From: Chrysopilus asiliformis
Taxonomy: Eukaryota; Arthropoda; Insecta; Diptera; Rhagionidae
DNA length: 64,000 nucleotides
Reading direction: 5' to 3'
Assembly (NCBI GenBank): GCA_964034945.1
Contig: OZ035961.1
Coordinates: 16,631,243 to 16,695,242 of the forward strand
Each line of letters opens with the position of its first letter. Position 1 is the first letter of the stretch. Both the position numbers and the translations under genes were made by a program. Below the pieces are notes generated by a model. That model was not told the DNA's origin. It made no database searches and saw only the letters and a program-made list of their open reading frames with translations. Positions 48,193-60,076 of this stretch are shown here, one piece after another.

Positions 48193-51100
48193 CTACAATC
48201 TATAGTTTTTGCTTAAAAATATAAATATTGATTTCCACGATGAACTTTGAAAAACTTTTAAATTTCTGACAGCGATCTTTCGAACATTGTCGCAAGTTTC
48301 CTCATCAATGTGAAAATCTTGTTTTGCATGGTTTAACACAAACATGAGATCGTCGAATTTTCCAGCATCATTTACAGCTCCAGCCAGTAGTTGAAGGGCA
48401 TGTTTGATGGAGTTTTTATTTCTAAATAATAAAAAAAAATAAACATTGCTTTATTCACCTAGCGGTAAGATGACATGATGAAAAATTTGATATTTATGAT
48501 GAGTTTTCTTACAAAAAAAAAATTCAAAACTCGACAACTAATTGAGGTAGAAAGTTGAAAGGCGTAGAACATGCTTTTATCAACAGATTAACCCCGTTCG
48601 AAAATGACAAAAATTAAACCTTGGCTCCCCCCCCCCCCCACCCCTTCCTATACAAATGGGATTTTTTCAAATTTTCTCGAAAACGGTTAATTAAAAATAA
48701 AAAAAATTTTTTTTAACAAAAAGTGTTTAGTTTTTTTCCCCCTTATATGTAAAAAAAGGTAAACATAAAAAAATAACAATGTGTTTTATCTAATAATTTA
48801 AATATGATACTCACGAGTTGTTAAAAATTTCGTTAAAATGTGTTTTCACAAATTCAAATGTGGCGTTTTGTGAGCATCCCACTTGCAATAAATTTGTTAT
48901 TTGAGCAACAGTATTTCCGATTTCTGTATGTTGCAACAGATAATCAAATAAAGTTTCCATTTTATTTTCCTCTGACGGACATGATAAGATATACAAATTT
49001 TTTGGACTGTATGATTTTAGCTTTTCGAAAATCGCATCAAAATATTTCTCAGAATTCTGGTAAACTGCGACACCAAGAGCGAATCGTAATTTATGATCAA
49101 TATGTGGGCTTGGAGAAGTTAAATAGCGGTTCACTAATCGATTGGCTTCTTTAATACAATTTTGATCACCATAGTAGCATAAATTTGCAAATAATAATTC
49201 AAAATTATTATCTTTGGTCGTCAAATATGCCGGTAAGACATTTTCGACTTTTGGTTTCATTAAGTATTGCATATATTTTCCAAATAGAAGCATTTCCCCT
49301 CTCTTGAGTCTCTCTCCAAGCCTTTGCATTCCGTACATGTAAGTCCGCCAGTTAAAATCGTCCGATTCGAAGCTAGCGTATTCAGATATTTCGAAAACTA
49401 ATTGAAAATCGAGTATGTCGGCTATTGCAAAATCGAATAAATTTCTCAAAATTTGACGACGAGTTAAAACATCAAAACCTCCAAAATCTTCCTGCCTTAG
49501 AGCGTCGCCAATTCTTTTCCACGTCTTCTTATCAAAATTAACCCGATAATATCCAGACTGGTGTAAATTCGCAAAAATCCATTCGTTAGGCTGATTGAGT
49601 TTTACGATCTTTGTCTGTTTGTTGGTTAGATAAAAATCCACGGAATGTTTACTGAAGTTTTTCTCATTACTTGTTGTGTATGTGACTGGGATTATCCATT
49701 TTTTATCTAATATTTCAGTAACATGCGAGGAGTACAAATTTTGGGAAGCTTGAAAAGATCTTCCATCTTCCGCTAATGTAATTTGAACTAATGGATATCC
49801 GTATCCTTCGGTCCAACCTTTGAAAAACAATCCGAAGTCAACTTTTGGATTATTCCACTTTTCTTCAAATGCTGTTAATAAGTCGTTTGGAGTTACTGTG
49901 CTGTATAAACTAGTAATTTTAAAATGAGTAATTTATCAATTTTAAAAAAAATTAAATACTTGTGTTCAACATAGCTTTGGATAGCTTCCTTCAAATTTTC
50001 AGAACCAAACATAATCTCGATCATTCTTAAAATAGCCGGTCCTCTGCTGATATTTATAAAATTTAAATTCTTATTATTTGGTAGCGAGGTTCCGGTAAAA
50101 CCTGATGGACTAAATAAGGACAACCCTTCAAGAATTTGATCTTCAATTAAAAATCCATTCTTTGTTGATTTAGTAAATTCGTCATCTAGATTCCAGTCTT
50201 TGATACTCTAAATGAGTTGAAATGTTAAAAAAAAATAAGTTTCTATTTTAAATTCTTAAATCTGATCGTTTGTTTTTGGAATTTCTGTGAAATATTAGGA
50301 TTAATGGTGAAAACTGGGTCAAAATTTCTTTAACAGTTGAGAAGATAGAAGAAAAGGGGATAATAAGTTAACAGGGTAAGGGGGAGGGTATAGTTTGGGT
50401 GTTAGAAAAAGGCCTTGCTATTTGGCGGTTACAAATAGCGGGAAAGGGGATCTAAAAGAAGGGGGGGGGGGGGGTTATAGGTATGATAATTTAGCCTTAA
50501 GAAGCTAACTCTAGAGTTTTTTTTTCATTTCGGTTTATAGTTTCCGAGCTATAAGCGAAAGGACGGACAGATAAATAAATAGAGATTAGTTCATTGCTTT
50601 CTATTAAATTTCCATAACGGGTCAAAATACAAATGATGATTATAACGATGATTTAATTGTTACTCACCATTTTTACAACCTGATTTTTAACAAATTCGAC
50701 TAGCATATTATCAATCCATGTCATGTTCCAGTATTTTGCAGTTATCAGATTTCCAAACCACATCCTAACGAGTTCATCTGCCAAATACACAACGTAATTT
50801 CTTTTATTATCTTCAAGTATTTCAAAGAATGTTGAACTAAAATAAATAGAGTGTTTAAGTCGCCTTCTTTTAAATTTCTAAATGAAAATTTACTCTAATA
50901 ACAAAAGTCCTAGTGTTGATTGTCGTACTTGTCCTGGCCCAAGACGAATCACATTCAATTCGGCTTTGCGAGTATCGAATAGGTTGTGCGAATAATTTGT
51001 GTAAACATCGATGGCTTGTAAGATTTCACAAATCGTTTTATTTAAGAAATCCAAGTCGTTGCTGTAACTGGCGTCAGTAATGAAGTTTATATCGACACAA

Positions 51101-51963
51101 AGTGCGTTGGTTTTAGTGAAGGATTTCACATTCGTTATGTGGAAAGCGACATTATGAGTAGACATTCTTTGGGTGACTGGAAATCTGACACGAAGCCGAT
51201 TACTGCAATATATATTAATTTAAGAATTTGAACAAAAAAAAATTCCCTCAAATTTTAAAAAAAAGTCTTGTACATACTTTCTAATTTTCCGGGGCGGATA
51301 ACCAACTGCACCAGTGGTATATATAATATAATTTTTGGGATATTTAAATTTAATCTGAAAAAATGTTTTAAATTTTGGTACATCGAAACATGGAAATGCT
51401 CTTCTCGCATTTGACCGAGTAAATTGTGTCGATACTATCCACCTGAAATTTAAAAAAAAAACATATTATTCGAATAATAATCTTATTTTATTCGAATTTT
51501 CTTACGTCACACCATCGTCTTCATTCAAATATCGATAAATTCCTTTCGGTAGTTCATTAATTTTGCCTTTATACAGAATTTTTAAAGTATATCTGCCTGT
51601 CAGCAAAGGCTTGTCGAAATATATTTTTAATAGTTCAGTTGAATTTTCAAACCGAATAGAATCGAGGGTAGGTAAATCTTTATAGAATTCGATTTGTATA
51701 TTTTGAACAGTCAAATCTATGCTGTGAAGAACAATTTCAGTGATATTTACGCGATTTATGTCGATATGAATTTCCGCTTCTCCGTCGAAAGTAAATTGCT
51801 TCTTCCTCGGTATATTCTTTTCATTTAGATAGATTGCAAATTGAAGATCATAGAAAAGTGGAGTCACTGCATTTCTTAATTGACTGCTTTGATTTTCATG
51901 AGATTCAGCCGAAATCGTATAAGAAATTATTGAAAACAAAATACTAATCCAGTATGACTTCAT
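48193..51963 (-). CDS. M1 aminopeptidase-like pseudoenzyme, gene 7 (890 aa)
   Basis: Seven exons: complement of 48193-48421, 48815-49909, 49960-50207, 50668-50836, 50894-51202, 51278-51442, 51506-51963; the sum is 2673 nt. Exon 7 was found by translating beyond the exon 6 donor: it gives 75 residues ending SIFIFLSKNYRL. Signal peptide MKSYWISILFSIISYTISA. Exon 2 keeps A-R-R-A-F-P-C-F-D-V-P. VRQST-L-G-L replaces GAMEN; DELVR-MWFGN (331-340) replaces HEXXH, with Glu332 kept and both His lost; Asn354 replaces the third Glu. QSGYYRVNFD in exon 6. It is the shortest family member and diverged from all others. It has no AG before the ATG, unlike seven of its relatives, so its 5' UTR may be unspliced. 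Confidence 0.9.
48600..48725. repeat. Fragment of DINE-like interior in intron 6 of gene 7
   Basis: A poly-C block, TTCCTATACAAATGGGATTT and TTTTCTCGAAAACGGTTAAT match the modules at 43670-43720 and 59570-59720. Confidence 0.4.
50208..50667. other. Intron 4 of gene 7 with purine-rich dispersed repeat
   Basis: GGGGAGGGTATAG, a 16-nt poly-G run near 50460 and TTCGGTTTATAGTTTCCGAG suggest a worn relative of the dispersed repeats near 14.4 and 36.0 kb. No ORF. Confidence 0.3.
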
Positions 51964-52480
51964 TTGAAATTTTTATTTAAATTCTATAGTAACCAGAAAA
52001 TATTTTAAAATTTCATTTTTTGTGAAATAAACTTTATATAGTAATTTTAAAAGACAGCAACTAACTCAGTTTTCTCAAAATTTTACAATTTTATCACAAA
52101 ATTATCTTTTTAACAATCTTTGATGCGACACGTTCTGTAGTAAACTGTTTGAATCTACTTAGAATTACTGAAACGAATAAATGAACTTAAGAATTTCGAT
52201 GTGCCATAAATAGAACCAAATCAAATCTGAATCAACCCCATTGTTCGTCAATTCTTAGCACAAAAAAAAACTTGCTTAGCACAAAGAAAAGTTTACGACA
52301 AAGAAAATATATTATTAATACATTTCAACTTTCAGTTAAAATTCAAAATGTTTTGTCCGTGGAGAAAAAAAGCCTGTAATTTCTATTAAAGGTTTTTATT
52401 TTTAAACTTAAACCCTCACATTTGATGATAAGGGTATGTCCATAAAAAACAACCCTCAAATTTTAGGCTTTTTAGATCTT
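51964..52480. other. Upstream flank of gene 7, nothing recognised
   Basis: AT-rich; it should carry the promoter. No motif can be assigned. Confidence 0.3.
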
Positions 52481-52484
52481 TGCT

Positions 52485-53310
52485 CATCGCTGCGACAAAC
52501 TTTATTGTGCTTTTTGGTAAAGAGTTTCGCGTCACCGTCAAAAACCGGAGACACCATACGTGCCTTATTTCAAGGACAGTCGGGGCCGTATGCATACAAA
52601 TGAGTAAACCAACTTAGTTAACCGGATGTAACCAATATGGTAGCGTTTTAATAGCGATTACCTCCGAAACAACGAATTTTTCAATAGCCTAGTGTATAAA
52701 AAGAGTTGGAGATAATAAAATTTTCTACACTTTTGTCTTTCATCTAAACACGACATCTTAAACCGGTCTAAAAAATCGGTTTTTGGCGAATATCGCGAAC
52801 ACTCCCAAGTAACACAAAAGATCGTAAATTGGTCGTCACAACTTTAAGTCCGTATTTTTATGGTTACGATGACCACTTTACGACTTTTTATGCTACTTGG
52901 GCTAACATGTTTTCGATGATACTATTCATGAGACGAAATTACGAAAAAAACAATCACTACTTTCTTGCCTTCACCGTTATCCGCTATCTTTATTTTTTCT
53001 CGAGGTATTCTCATTAATATGTAAAAAATTTGATTTTGACAAATATCTCAAAAACTAGCGATTTTCTGGAAAAAACTCATAAAAGTTAAATTAAACACAA
53101 TGAAATTTTCTACATTTTTACTTTCTACTGTAAACCGACATCTTTTCAAGGTCTTCAGATATTTCAAATTTGGCACATTTTTTAAATTTTTGTGTGAATC
53201 GACAATTTATTGGGAAGTCGTATTAGGCTTACAATACGTCAGAGCTATTGTGTAAATTGCACAGAGTCGTAGATTTTGTATAAGAAAGTTCTGAGTTGAT
53301 CACAACTGAT
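52485..53310 (-). repeat. Diverged inverted relative of hAT interior
   Basis: Read on the minus strand, 53190-53310 (CAGTTGTGATCAACTCAGAA, ACAAAATCTACGA, GTGCAATTTAC, CCCAATAAATT) parallels 21780-21900 inside the hAT-like element, and the following text on CTCAAAAAC-type blocks and ACATCTTTTC also fits loosely. It contains the 98-bp MITE at 52804-52901. Terminal repeats of its own were not found. Confidence 0.45.
52804..52901. mobile_element. 98-bp foldback MITE, second copy
   Basis: The ends CCCAAGTAACACAAAAGATC and the inverse of ACGACTTTTTATGCTACTTGGG pair; length and ends match 42496-42593. Confidence 0.72.
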
Positions 53311-53397
53311 ATTTTTTTATGTAATTGCCTGGAATTTATTTTAATAAAAACCCAATGAAAAACTTGAAAAATTTTACTTAAATTGCAATATTTGTGT

Positions 53398-53403
53398 TTT
53401 ATT
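53398..53403 (-). promoter_or_regulatory. Poly(A) signal of gene 8
   Basis: AATAAA on the minus strand, about 20 nt past the stop codon. Confidence 0.5.
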
Positions 53404-53423
53404 TTCGAAAAAGTGTTAGATAT

Positions 53424-56400
53424 TTACAAGCCAACTTTATTTTCCGTGATATCTTCAGGAACATCATCCAGACCTTCTGAGTCGCTGCCATAATTTTCCC
53501 TAAGATATTTAATTAGAGTTGGTATATAAAAATCGTTATATCTCTCGACGGTTTCTCTTCCAAATAGTTCAGCAGCTTCTATCTTATCCTCCTTCAAAAC
53601 AAGATCATCATGATGACCCCTAGTTATGGTCAACAGTTTCTCATATCGTTCTTGTGTGTTAATCAATTCTCCAATCTTATTTATTAGACTGTTCGCATGA
53701 TCACTGTCTCTGAAATAAGAAGAATGGGTTAAATTTTAAAATAAATAAAATTGAAAAATTTCGTAATTTACCCCTTGACAATTTCCTTGAAGTGATCTAA
53801 AACGAAATCGCCTACAATATCCTGGCTAACGCAATCGGTAATTATTAAACTTCTGAATTGTTCATAAGCATTATGAACACTAGGACTCTCTATGATGAAT
53901 TTCAGAACTTCCAACAATTTTTCCCTATTGAATGTACATGCAGCCAAATAAACATCTTCTGGTTTGCGTGTTTTTAAAACATTAAAAACTTTGTCGAAAT
54001 ATTTTTCAGGATCATGCGATACGGCAATGGCCAAGGCTAATTCAGTTTTATATGTTAGATCGTGATCATCGCCATCTAAGAAATGGTCAGCTACTGGAAT
54101 TGCTTTGTCTAAACATTTTGTCACCCCAACCATGCAGGACATCATGAAAATTTGTTCGTTTCGCTCACCCCGATAGCGATTTAATTCGAAAACAACGTCT
54201 TCATCGTCAAATAAGTTGTAGTCGAAATGTTTGAATTTTTCCTCGAAAATTGTGTGTAGATATCTTTTCATCATTGTGTGGTGGTCATCCTTTAAACCAG
54301 CATATACTTCCGGTAAGTATTCAAAGAATACCTGCCAAACGGCTGGATTTGTTTCCTTCGCCAAAAATTTCAAAACTTTCATTACGCATTCGTAGTTAGC
54401 TGTTCCAGTTTCGCCGTTTTTAAGCAAATCCCTTACCATTTGTGCACGATTCATGTAATGAATTCCACCAAAATTCTCCTCTCTTAAAGCAGTAGCAATT
54501 CTTTTCCAATTTTGACAATTGTAGTTAACCCTGTAGTAACCCATATGTCTAATGTTCGCAACTATCCAATCGACAGGCTCGTCCAGGGTGACATGAAGTG
54601 GGGTGTCATGTTTCAAAAAATGGGGTTGTTTAGCGTATGTGAAATTCCTATCTTTGCTTGTTGTAAATGTGATTGGAACAGTCCATCTCAAATGAGAGTC
54701 ATCCTTTCCAGAAGCTGGATATGCTTGCTGTGTAACAGTAAATGACTTTCCGTCTTCAGCAACATTTATAGTCAGCGATGGGAAATTTGTCTGCTTGGTA
54801 TAGTCTGAATAAATGTCCTTAAATTCGACTTCGGTGTAATCCCATTTTGCAGCCAGTGTTTCGTAGAAATCGTTTTGCGTAATTGGATTGATTTCGCTGT
54901 AAAGACAAATTTTAATGAAATGATTATTTTATGGTGAAAATAAATAAAAATTTAATAACCAAGTGTTGAAAGTGCAACTAAAAATAAAAAAAATAATATT
55001 TTTACGTTAGAATGTGGCCTCCAAAAAGGAAGATAAAATAGAATTTGACTTCAAAAATTTATATTTTATTCTTTTTAATCGCCATTTTGTTTTTTCCTGA
55101 GTTATTTTTCAAAACTCTTTCATTTAAGACATCACAGGATGATTACATCCTTTTTTCAACTTGGACAAAATGTATATCGTCTACCGAGCACCATTGTAAT
55201 TTTCCTCGTAGATACACACATATTATATTGTCACCGCATGACTTATGTGTGCCAAATTTCAAGATTTGACCCTCAAAAAAGCTTTAAAAACAATAAAAAT
55301 TTTGACTCTATACTTGTTTGTGGGTTCTTCGTTTGAGTGGAAACCTCTCTGAACAGATTAATCTGAAATTTTTCTGAACATATTGATCTGATCGACTTAA
55401 AGTGTGCGACATACACAAATTTATTGCGATTTTATTAGAAATTTTTCAATTTTCCTGTTTAAAAAATTTGGTACTGAGTTTTGCTCTATTCATTAGCGTC
55501 GTCGAATTCACATAAGGTTTTGCACCTTTCTGACTAAAATTAAAGCGATAATTGTAATTACTCACTTTTTCACAAATAAATCTCTAATTGCTGGTAGGAA
55601 TTTCTCTTGGCCGAATAAATGATTAAACATTGATAGCACAACAGGTCCTTTCATGGCCGTCAACTTTATAAGTTTGTTAATTTCATCAGGCGACATCGAA
55701 GACTTATCATAGTCCAAAGTGTAATTCTGGAATGGAGCCTTCCACATTGTTTTATACAATTCTCTTGTGAAATATTGATATTCTGGATCCCAAGTTGGTA
55801 TTGCCTGAAATCATATTTTTGAAATATTTTTTTTGTGATAAATTACACAATAACTGCCACACACATCAATTAGAGCAACGTATTTTAAGTAGTTTGCAAA
55901 ACCTTCAGTAATCCAGACATCTCGCCATTCTTGAGGTGATATCAAATTTCCAAACCAATTTTCAACTATAGCTTTGGAAACTTCCAAAAAGAGTTTTTCC
56001 TTAATGTGTTGCGGGCAGCTTTCAAAACACTCGAAAATTTTATCGCTATAAAAAAATTTTATGACAAAAAAATCTAAAAAACATAAAAGAAACCTTACTT
56101 TAAAAATAGCAACCCCCAATGGAATTTTGGAGTAAAAGAATCCTGGTCTGGCACAGCAACAATGTCTAATTTCTTCACTCCGAAACTATCGCTTTCAACC
56201 AGTTCTAAATATTCTTCCAAATTATGTATCAATTTTTCCAGCAACTGGAATAGCTGATCAACATATTTTGTATGTTTGGTTTGAACGTGGAATTGGGGTC
56301 TTGCTGTATATTCAGGAAATTTCGTCAAACTGAATGCAAAGTTAAAAGTTTTCATTCCTGGTGTGGTGGTGAATTCATCAATTGTTCGGTCCTCTCTGTT

Positions 56401-57176
56401 TAATTAAGTTTGATTCGAAAAAAATTAATTAAAATAATTTCATTATTTTAAATATTTTATTATTTACCCCTCAACCGGTGTAGATTGCTTCAGATTCGTA
56501 TTGGTAAGTGCTTTATATTTATTACTGTGATTAATTTTCAGTGCGAATGTTGTTTTGAAGTGTGGCTCATCGAAGCATGGGAAAGCTCTACGAGCATAGG
56601 TTGGATAGAAATTCGTTGCTGCCATCCATCTTTAAAAATCACATTTCCGTTAAAATATTCAAAGCAATTTGATAAAATTTCAGGTGAAACTTACGAGATT
56701 TCGCCATTCTCATCTTCATAGCTCGACCTGTAAAAACCAATCGGTTTACTGTTGATGAATCCAGAATATTCAAAGATTAAAATGTATTTCACATCTTTAA
56801 TCAATCCCGTATCTAAAGTCAGAATGAGTTTATCAGTTATTGGATCCGGATTTGATACTTGAACAGGAATATTTTCGGATACGTTGTCTTCCCGTTCTAG
56901 ATAAACGCTTTTGATGGTTAGGCCTTGAGAATGAAGTATAATTTCTTTCACGTCTGGCTCATTTGGTGTCAAATGTATTTTTGCTACTCCATCAAATGTA
57001 AATTGTTCCCTATCAGCACTTCCACTGTCCAAATACGCTTTGATTTCAATGTCGTAATGGATTGGAGTCACTAAAGTATTAAGTCGATAGTCCACTTCTT
57101 GGTTAGCTGGATTTACTGTCCTACCATTTGTACACACTGCCCACAACAGCAGTGGAAAGAATTTAAATAATCCCAT
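53424..57176 (-). CDS. M1 aminopeptidase-like pseudoenzyme, gene 8 (923 aa), least decayed site
   Basis: Seven exons: complement of 53424-53709, 53772-54896, 55566-55804, 55865-56045, 56099-56395, 56468-56629, 56695-57176; the sum is 2772 nt. The exon 4 donor (GAT|GTGTGT) is the least certain border. Signal peptide MGLFKFFPLLLWAVCTNG. Exon 3 ends TPKFH-W-G-L (GAMEN lost). Exon 4 has KAIVE-NWFGN (338-347): His, Glu and His of HEXXH are all replaced, but W-I-T-E-G-F-A-N-Y keeps the third ligand Glu361 and the G-F-A context of active enzymes. MGYYRVNYN in exon 6. Exon 6 is ~30 nt longer than in the others and the Cys pattern differs (SCMVGVTKC). It appears to be the most ancestral-looking, separately diverged branch of the array. 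No AG precedes the ATG. Confidence 0.9.
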
Positions 57177-58239
57177 AATTCAAACACTGCAACTGAATAA
57201 AAGTATTACTAAATTAACAAAATCACTTTGAAGTTTTAAAAACGATTTTTTTTAAATTCTAATCTTTCTAGAAACATTATTAAATTTACAAAATTCACAA
57301 AATTTTTTTTTGCTTTTCTTTAGTTACCAATTAGTGTTTTAGTAAAAAGCTTTTTGAATTTTCCAAACGATGCTTCCACTGAGACTTCTCGAAAGCTACT
57401 GGCTCTACTAGGTTCAGATCATTTATATTAAACGTCCCTCGGTAATCACACCAATTAGATTAGATAATTACCAGTACATACTACACAACATTTAATCTCA
57501 ATGAATACTTTCACGTTTTTTATTTCCTTTTAATTATTTTTGTTTTCTTAATAATTTATCAAGATTCTTTAGAAACATGTTGCATTTTGTCCAACTGACC
57601 CCGAAGATTAGTGTAGGAATTATTATTCTGAGAAAACTTTTGCATTTAATCTGTTTATTAGTTTATGTGTTGAAAGAAATTTCTTAGAATTACTACGGTG
57701 AAACGTACATTTTTTGTGCTGGATACAGAATAAAATATTTCAAGTGAACCAATTTCAAATGAAAAACAAATTATGTAAATATTTGGAGGAAAACTAACAC
57801 TCCAAAAAAATTTTTTTTCGAATAAGTTTCCTACAAATTTTTTTAGTACAATTTTTTTTTTTCAATTCTCCCCAAGATTTGTTTTTGATGTTGTCATATT
57901 TATTGTGGTTGCAATAACAATCTGATGATTTGCTAAAGAATATGTTTTTCTCTGATAAGAACACACGGTGTCTATATTAAATATTATTATTACTGCCTAG
58001 AATTGATTAAACGTAGACATAGTAAAAAAATTATATTCTGAAAAAATAATATCGGCGGGGTCAATTTAGTTTTGATTTGCCCGTTTTTTTTTTTTTTGAT
58101 AAAGTTGTTGATATTAAACTTTGAAAAAGTTATTTGTCTTTAAAAATTCAAAAATATTTTGTTGTTATTTCTTGATATTTTGCAAATATCTTTTATGTGT
58201 TTCTAAATTAAGATTTTAATAAATATCTTCTATGTGTTT
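57177..58239. other. Upstream of gene 8, nothing recognised
   Basis: AT-rich; it should carry the promoter of gene 8. A short direct repeat TTTTATGTGTTTCTAAATTA / TTCTATGTGTTTCTAAATGA lies at about 58190-58245. Confidence 0.35.
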
Positions 58240-58830
58240 CTAAATGAGGCACCTTTATTTTTAGAGTATCAGCCAGAGCTTAGGGGAAGAACCTTTAAGG
58301 CCGAAACACAGCTCAGGATGTTCGGAAGAGCGAAAGGAGATGTCGACTTATGTTCTCCTTGGACTTCTGCGGGTTACAGTCCGGGGGGAACACATCGGAT
58401 GGTAAATCGTTCCAAAGTCTTGTTGTTCGCGGAATGAAGGACCTCCTAAACTTTACTGTACAAAAACGGAGAAGCTCAAGGAAGAAGTCGTGCTCGCGTG
58501 TAGCTGCACGAGAGGGTCTGGGGAAAATATACCGTGGAGGAATAAATTGGGAAATTGCGGAGGAACATTTCCCATGGCAATATCTATAGAATATACTGAG
58601 TACTCCAACAGAACGACGATGCTCGCGAGACGGTATGAAATCTGTCCAAGACTTGTCTCCAATCAATCGGATCGCACGTTTTTGAATTCGGTCCAGCAGT
58701 TGCAGGACAGTTTTTGATGCTCCAGCTCAAGTGTGCGAATTATACCCAAGTCTCGGTCGAATGTAGGTCTTGTAGATGCTGAGCACGTCGATTAGTGCGA
58801 AATATTTTTTGCAGCGTCCCAGAAAGCCTA
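58240..58830 (-). pseudogene. Decayed non-LTR retrotransposon reverse transcriptase C-terminus
   Basis: The minus strand encodes LQLLDRIQKRAIRLIGDKSW, then FYRYCHGKCSS, then SFIPRTTRLWNDLPSDVFP and a stop at 58313, the classic C-terminal tail of insect Jockey/CR1-type reverse transcriptases (R-x-Q-K/R-R-A-x-R-x-I-G-D; S-F-I-P-R-T-x-R-L-W-N-x-L-P). Upstream in frame, L-G-Y-N-S-H-T is followed by TGA where Trp is expected, so it is a dead copy. No target duplication or poly(A) tail was identified; clearly GC-richer than its surroundings. Confidence 0.8.
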
Positions 58831-59009
58831 AGCTCTGCGATGTTTCCTTTGCAATTTTAAAAATATGATCGCTCCATTGGTGAAAAAACCAGTATTTTGC
58901 GCCATCGCTCTCTTAAAAAAAGTCAAAAACACGAATTCGCAAGAGAAGATTGATTGCTTCACTTTTTCATTACGAAAACTAAAATATCCAAAATTAGCCT
59001 GAATGATGC

Positions 59010-59066
59010 ATGATACATCATATAGAGTATTTAAAACAGCTTTCAATACTCTATATGGTGTATCAT
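59010..59066. repeat. 22-bp-arm hairpin
   Basis: The arms ATGATACATCATATAGAGTA-TT and AATACTCTATATGGTGTATC-AT pair with one mismatch around a 13-nt loop. It is probably a small MITE or part of the flank of the following element. Confidence 0.6.
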
Positions 59067-59091
59067 GTATCATATAGCAATATATTAGATT

Positions 59092-59755
59092 TAGTGTACT
59101 ATTTGTAACTCAATGAACCAATCATCGGACAAAGAAAAGAACTACACTAGGGTGTTAGGGATGACGAAAGATTTTGATTTCCGCATGCCCGTCCCTTTGT
59201 CCGTCTGACCGAGGTTTCGAAAGTATTGAGCTTTCGAAAGGATTGAGCGTTCGAAAGGATTTTGTATAGTTACATTTCTCGTAAATGGCTATGCTAAGTT
59301 CTTGAATGGAAAAATTGGACCTTTCCTTCCCCCTCCCCCATAAAAACAAAAGAAACTTTTTACATACCTCATCACTATATCAAACTTTAATCGGACTACT
59401 GCTTCTATTTTCTCTCATATAAATGGAATACTTTTTTCCTGTTTTCTCTAAAATTGTGAATCGTATCGATAAATTTATAGAGGCGAAATGTGTTTGGAAT
59501 ATGATTTTACAAAACATATCTATACATAAAAATCCAGTTGGACTCCACTCCTGCATACAAATTGCATACCTTTTTTTCTTTTTTCTCGAAAACGGTGAGT
59601 CGTATTGAAAAATTTATAATGAAAAAACCTGTTTAGAATATAACTTTACATAACTATTCCACACATCAAAATCCAATCGAACCACTCCTGTCCCCTCTCC
59701 TATACAAATGGATTTTTTTTATATTAACGTTTTATCGGTTATTGTATAAGGTTTA
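59092..59755 (+). mobile_element. Older relative of the DINE-1/mini-me-like family, expanded
   Basis: It starts GTGTACTATTTGTAACTCAA, has CACTAGGGTGTTAGGGATGA, GCATGCCCGTCCCTTTGTCC and TAAATGGCTATGCTAAGTTC as in 43421-43835. Its 3' part repeats a ~120-bp module with TTTTCTCGAAAACGGTGAG and ACATCAAAATCCAATCGAAC about three times. Confidence 0.55.
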
Positions 59756-60032
59756 GAAATACTAGTAACCCTGCGAGTGTAATTTCTCAGCAGGGATTCA
59801 CCCTAAAATTATTTTGGAACGATTTTTTTGGATTCGTGTGAGTCCGGTTTATATACGCTTTACTCTATAAAAAAAAATTTCCACGAAAATTGCGTACGCA
59901 GTAACAAAATATGTAATTAGTAATCGCCGAAAACTTAAAAGACGTACAAAGTTAGTAATGCTAAAAAGTAAAAACTTTTTGATTTTAAAACGTCTAACAT
60001 AGGAGAGTGAATATGTAGATTTTTTTAACTCA

Positions 60033-60038
60033 TTTATT
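60033..60038 (-). promoter_or_regulatory. Poly(A) signal of gene 9
   Basis: AATAAA on the minus strand, about 40 nt past the stop codon, at the same place as in gene 3. Confidence 0.55.
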
Positions 60039-60076
60039 GTCAATTTAATAAAGATCAAATTATTACATTATCATTT

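Noticed and set aside
58350..58717. Plus-strand open stretches over the reverse transcriptase remnant
   Set aside because: The recognisable protein is on the minus strand; these are its shadows.
59010..59066. Hairpin as a microRNA precursor
   Set aside because: The stem is short, AT-rich and borders a repeat; it looks like a foldback repeat, and no conserved seed can be judged.
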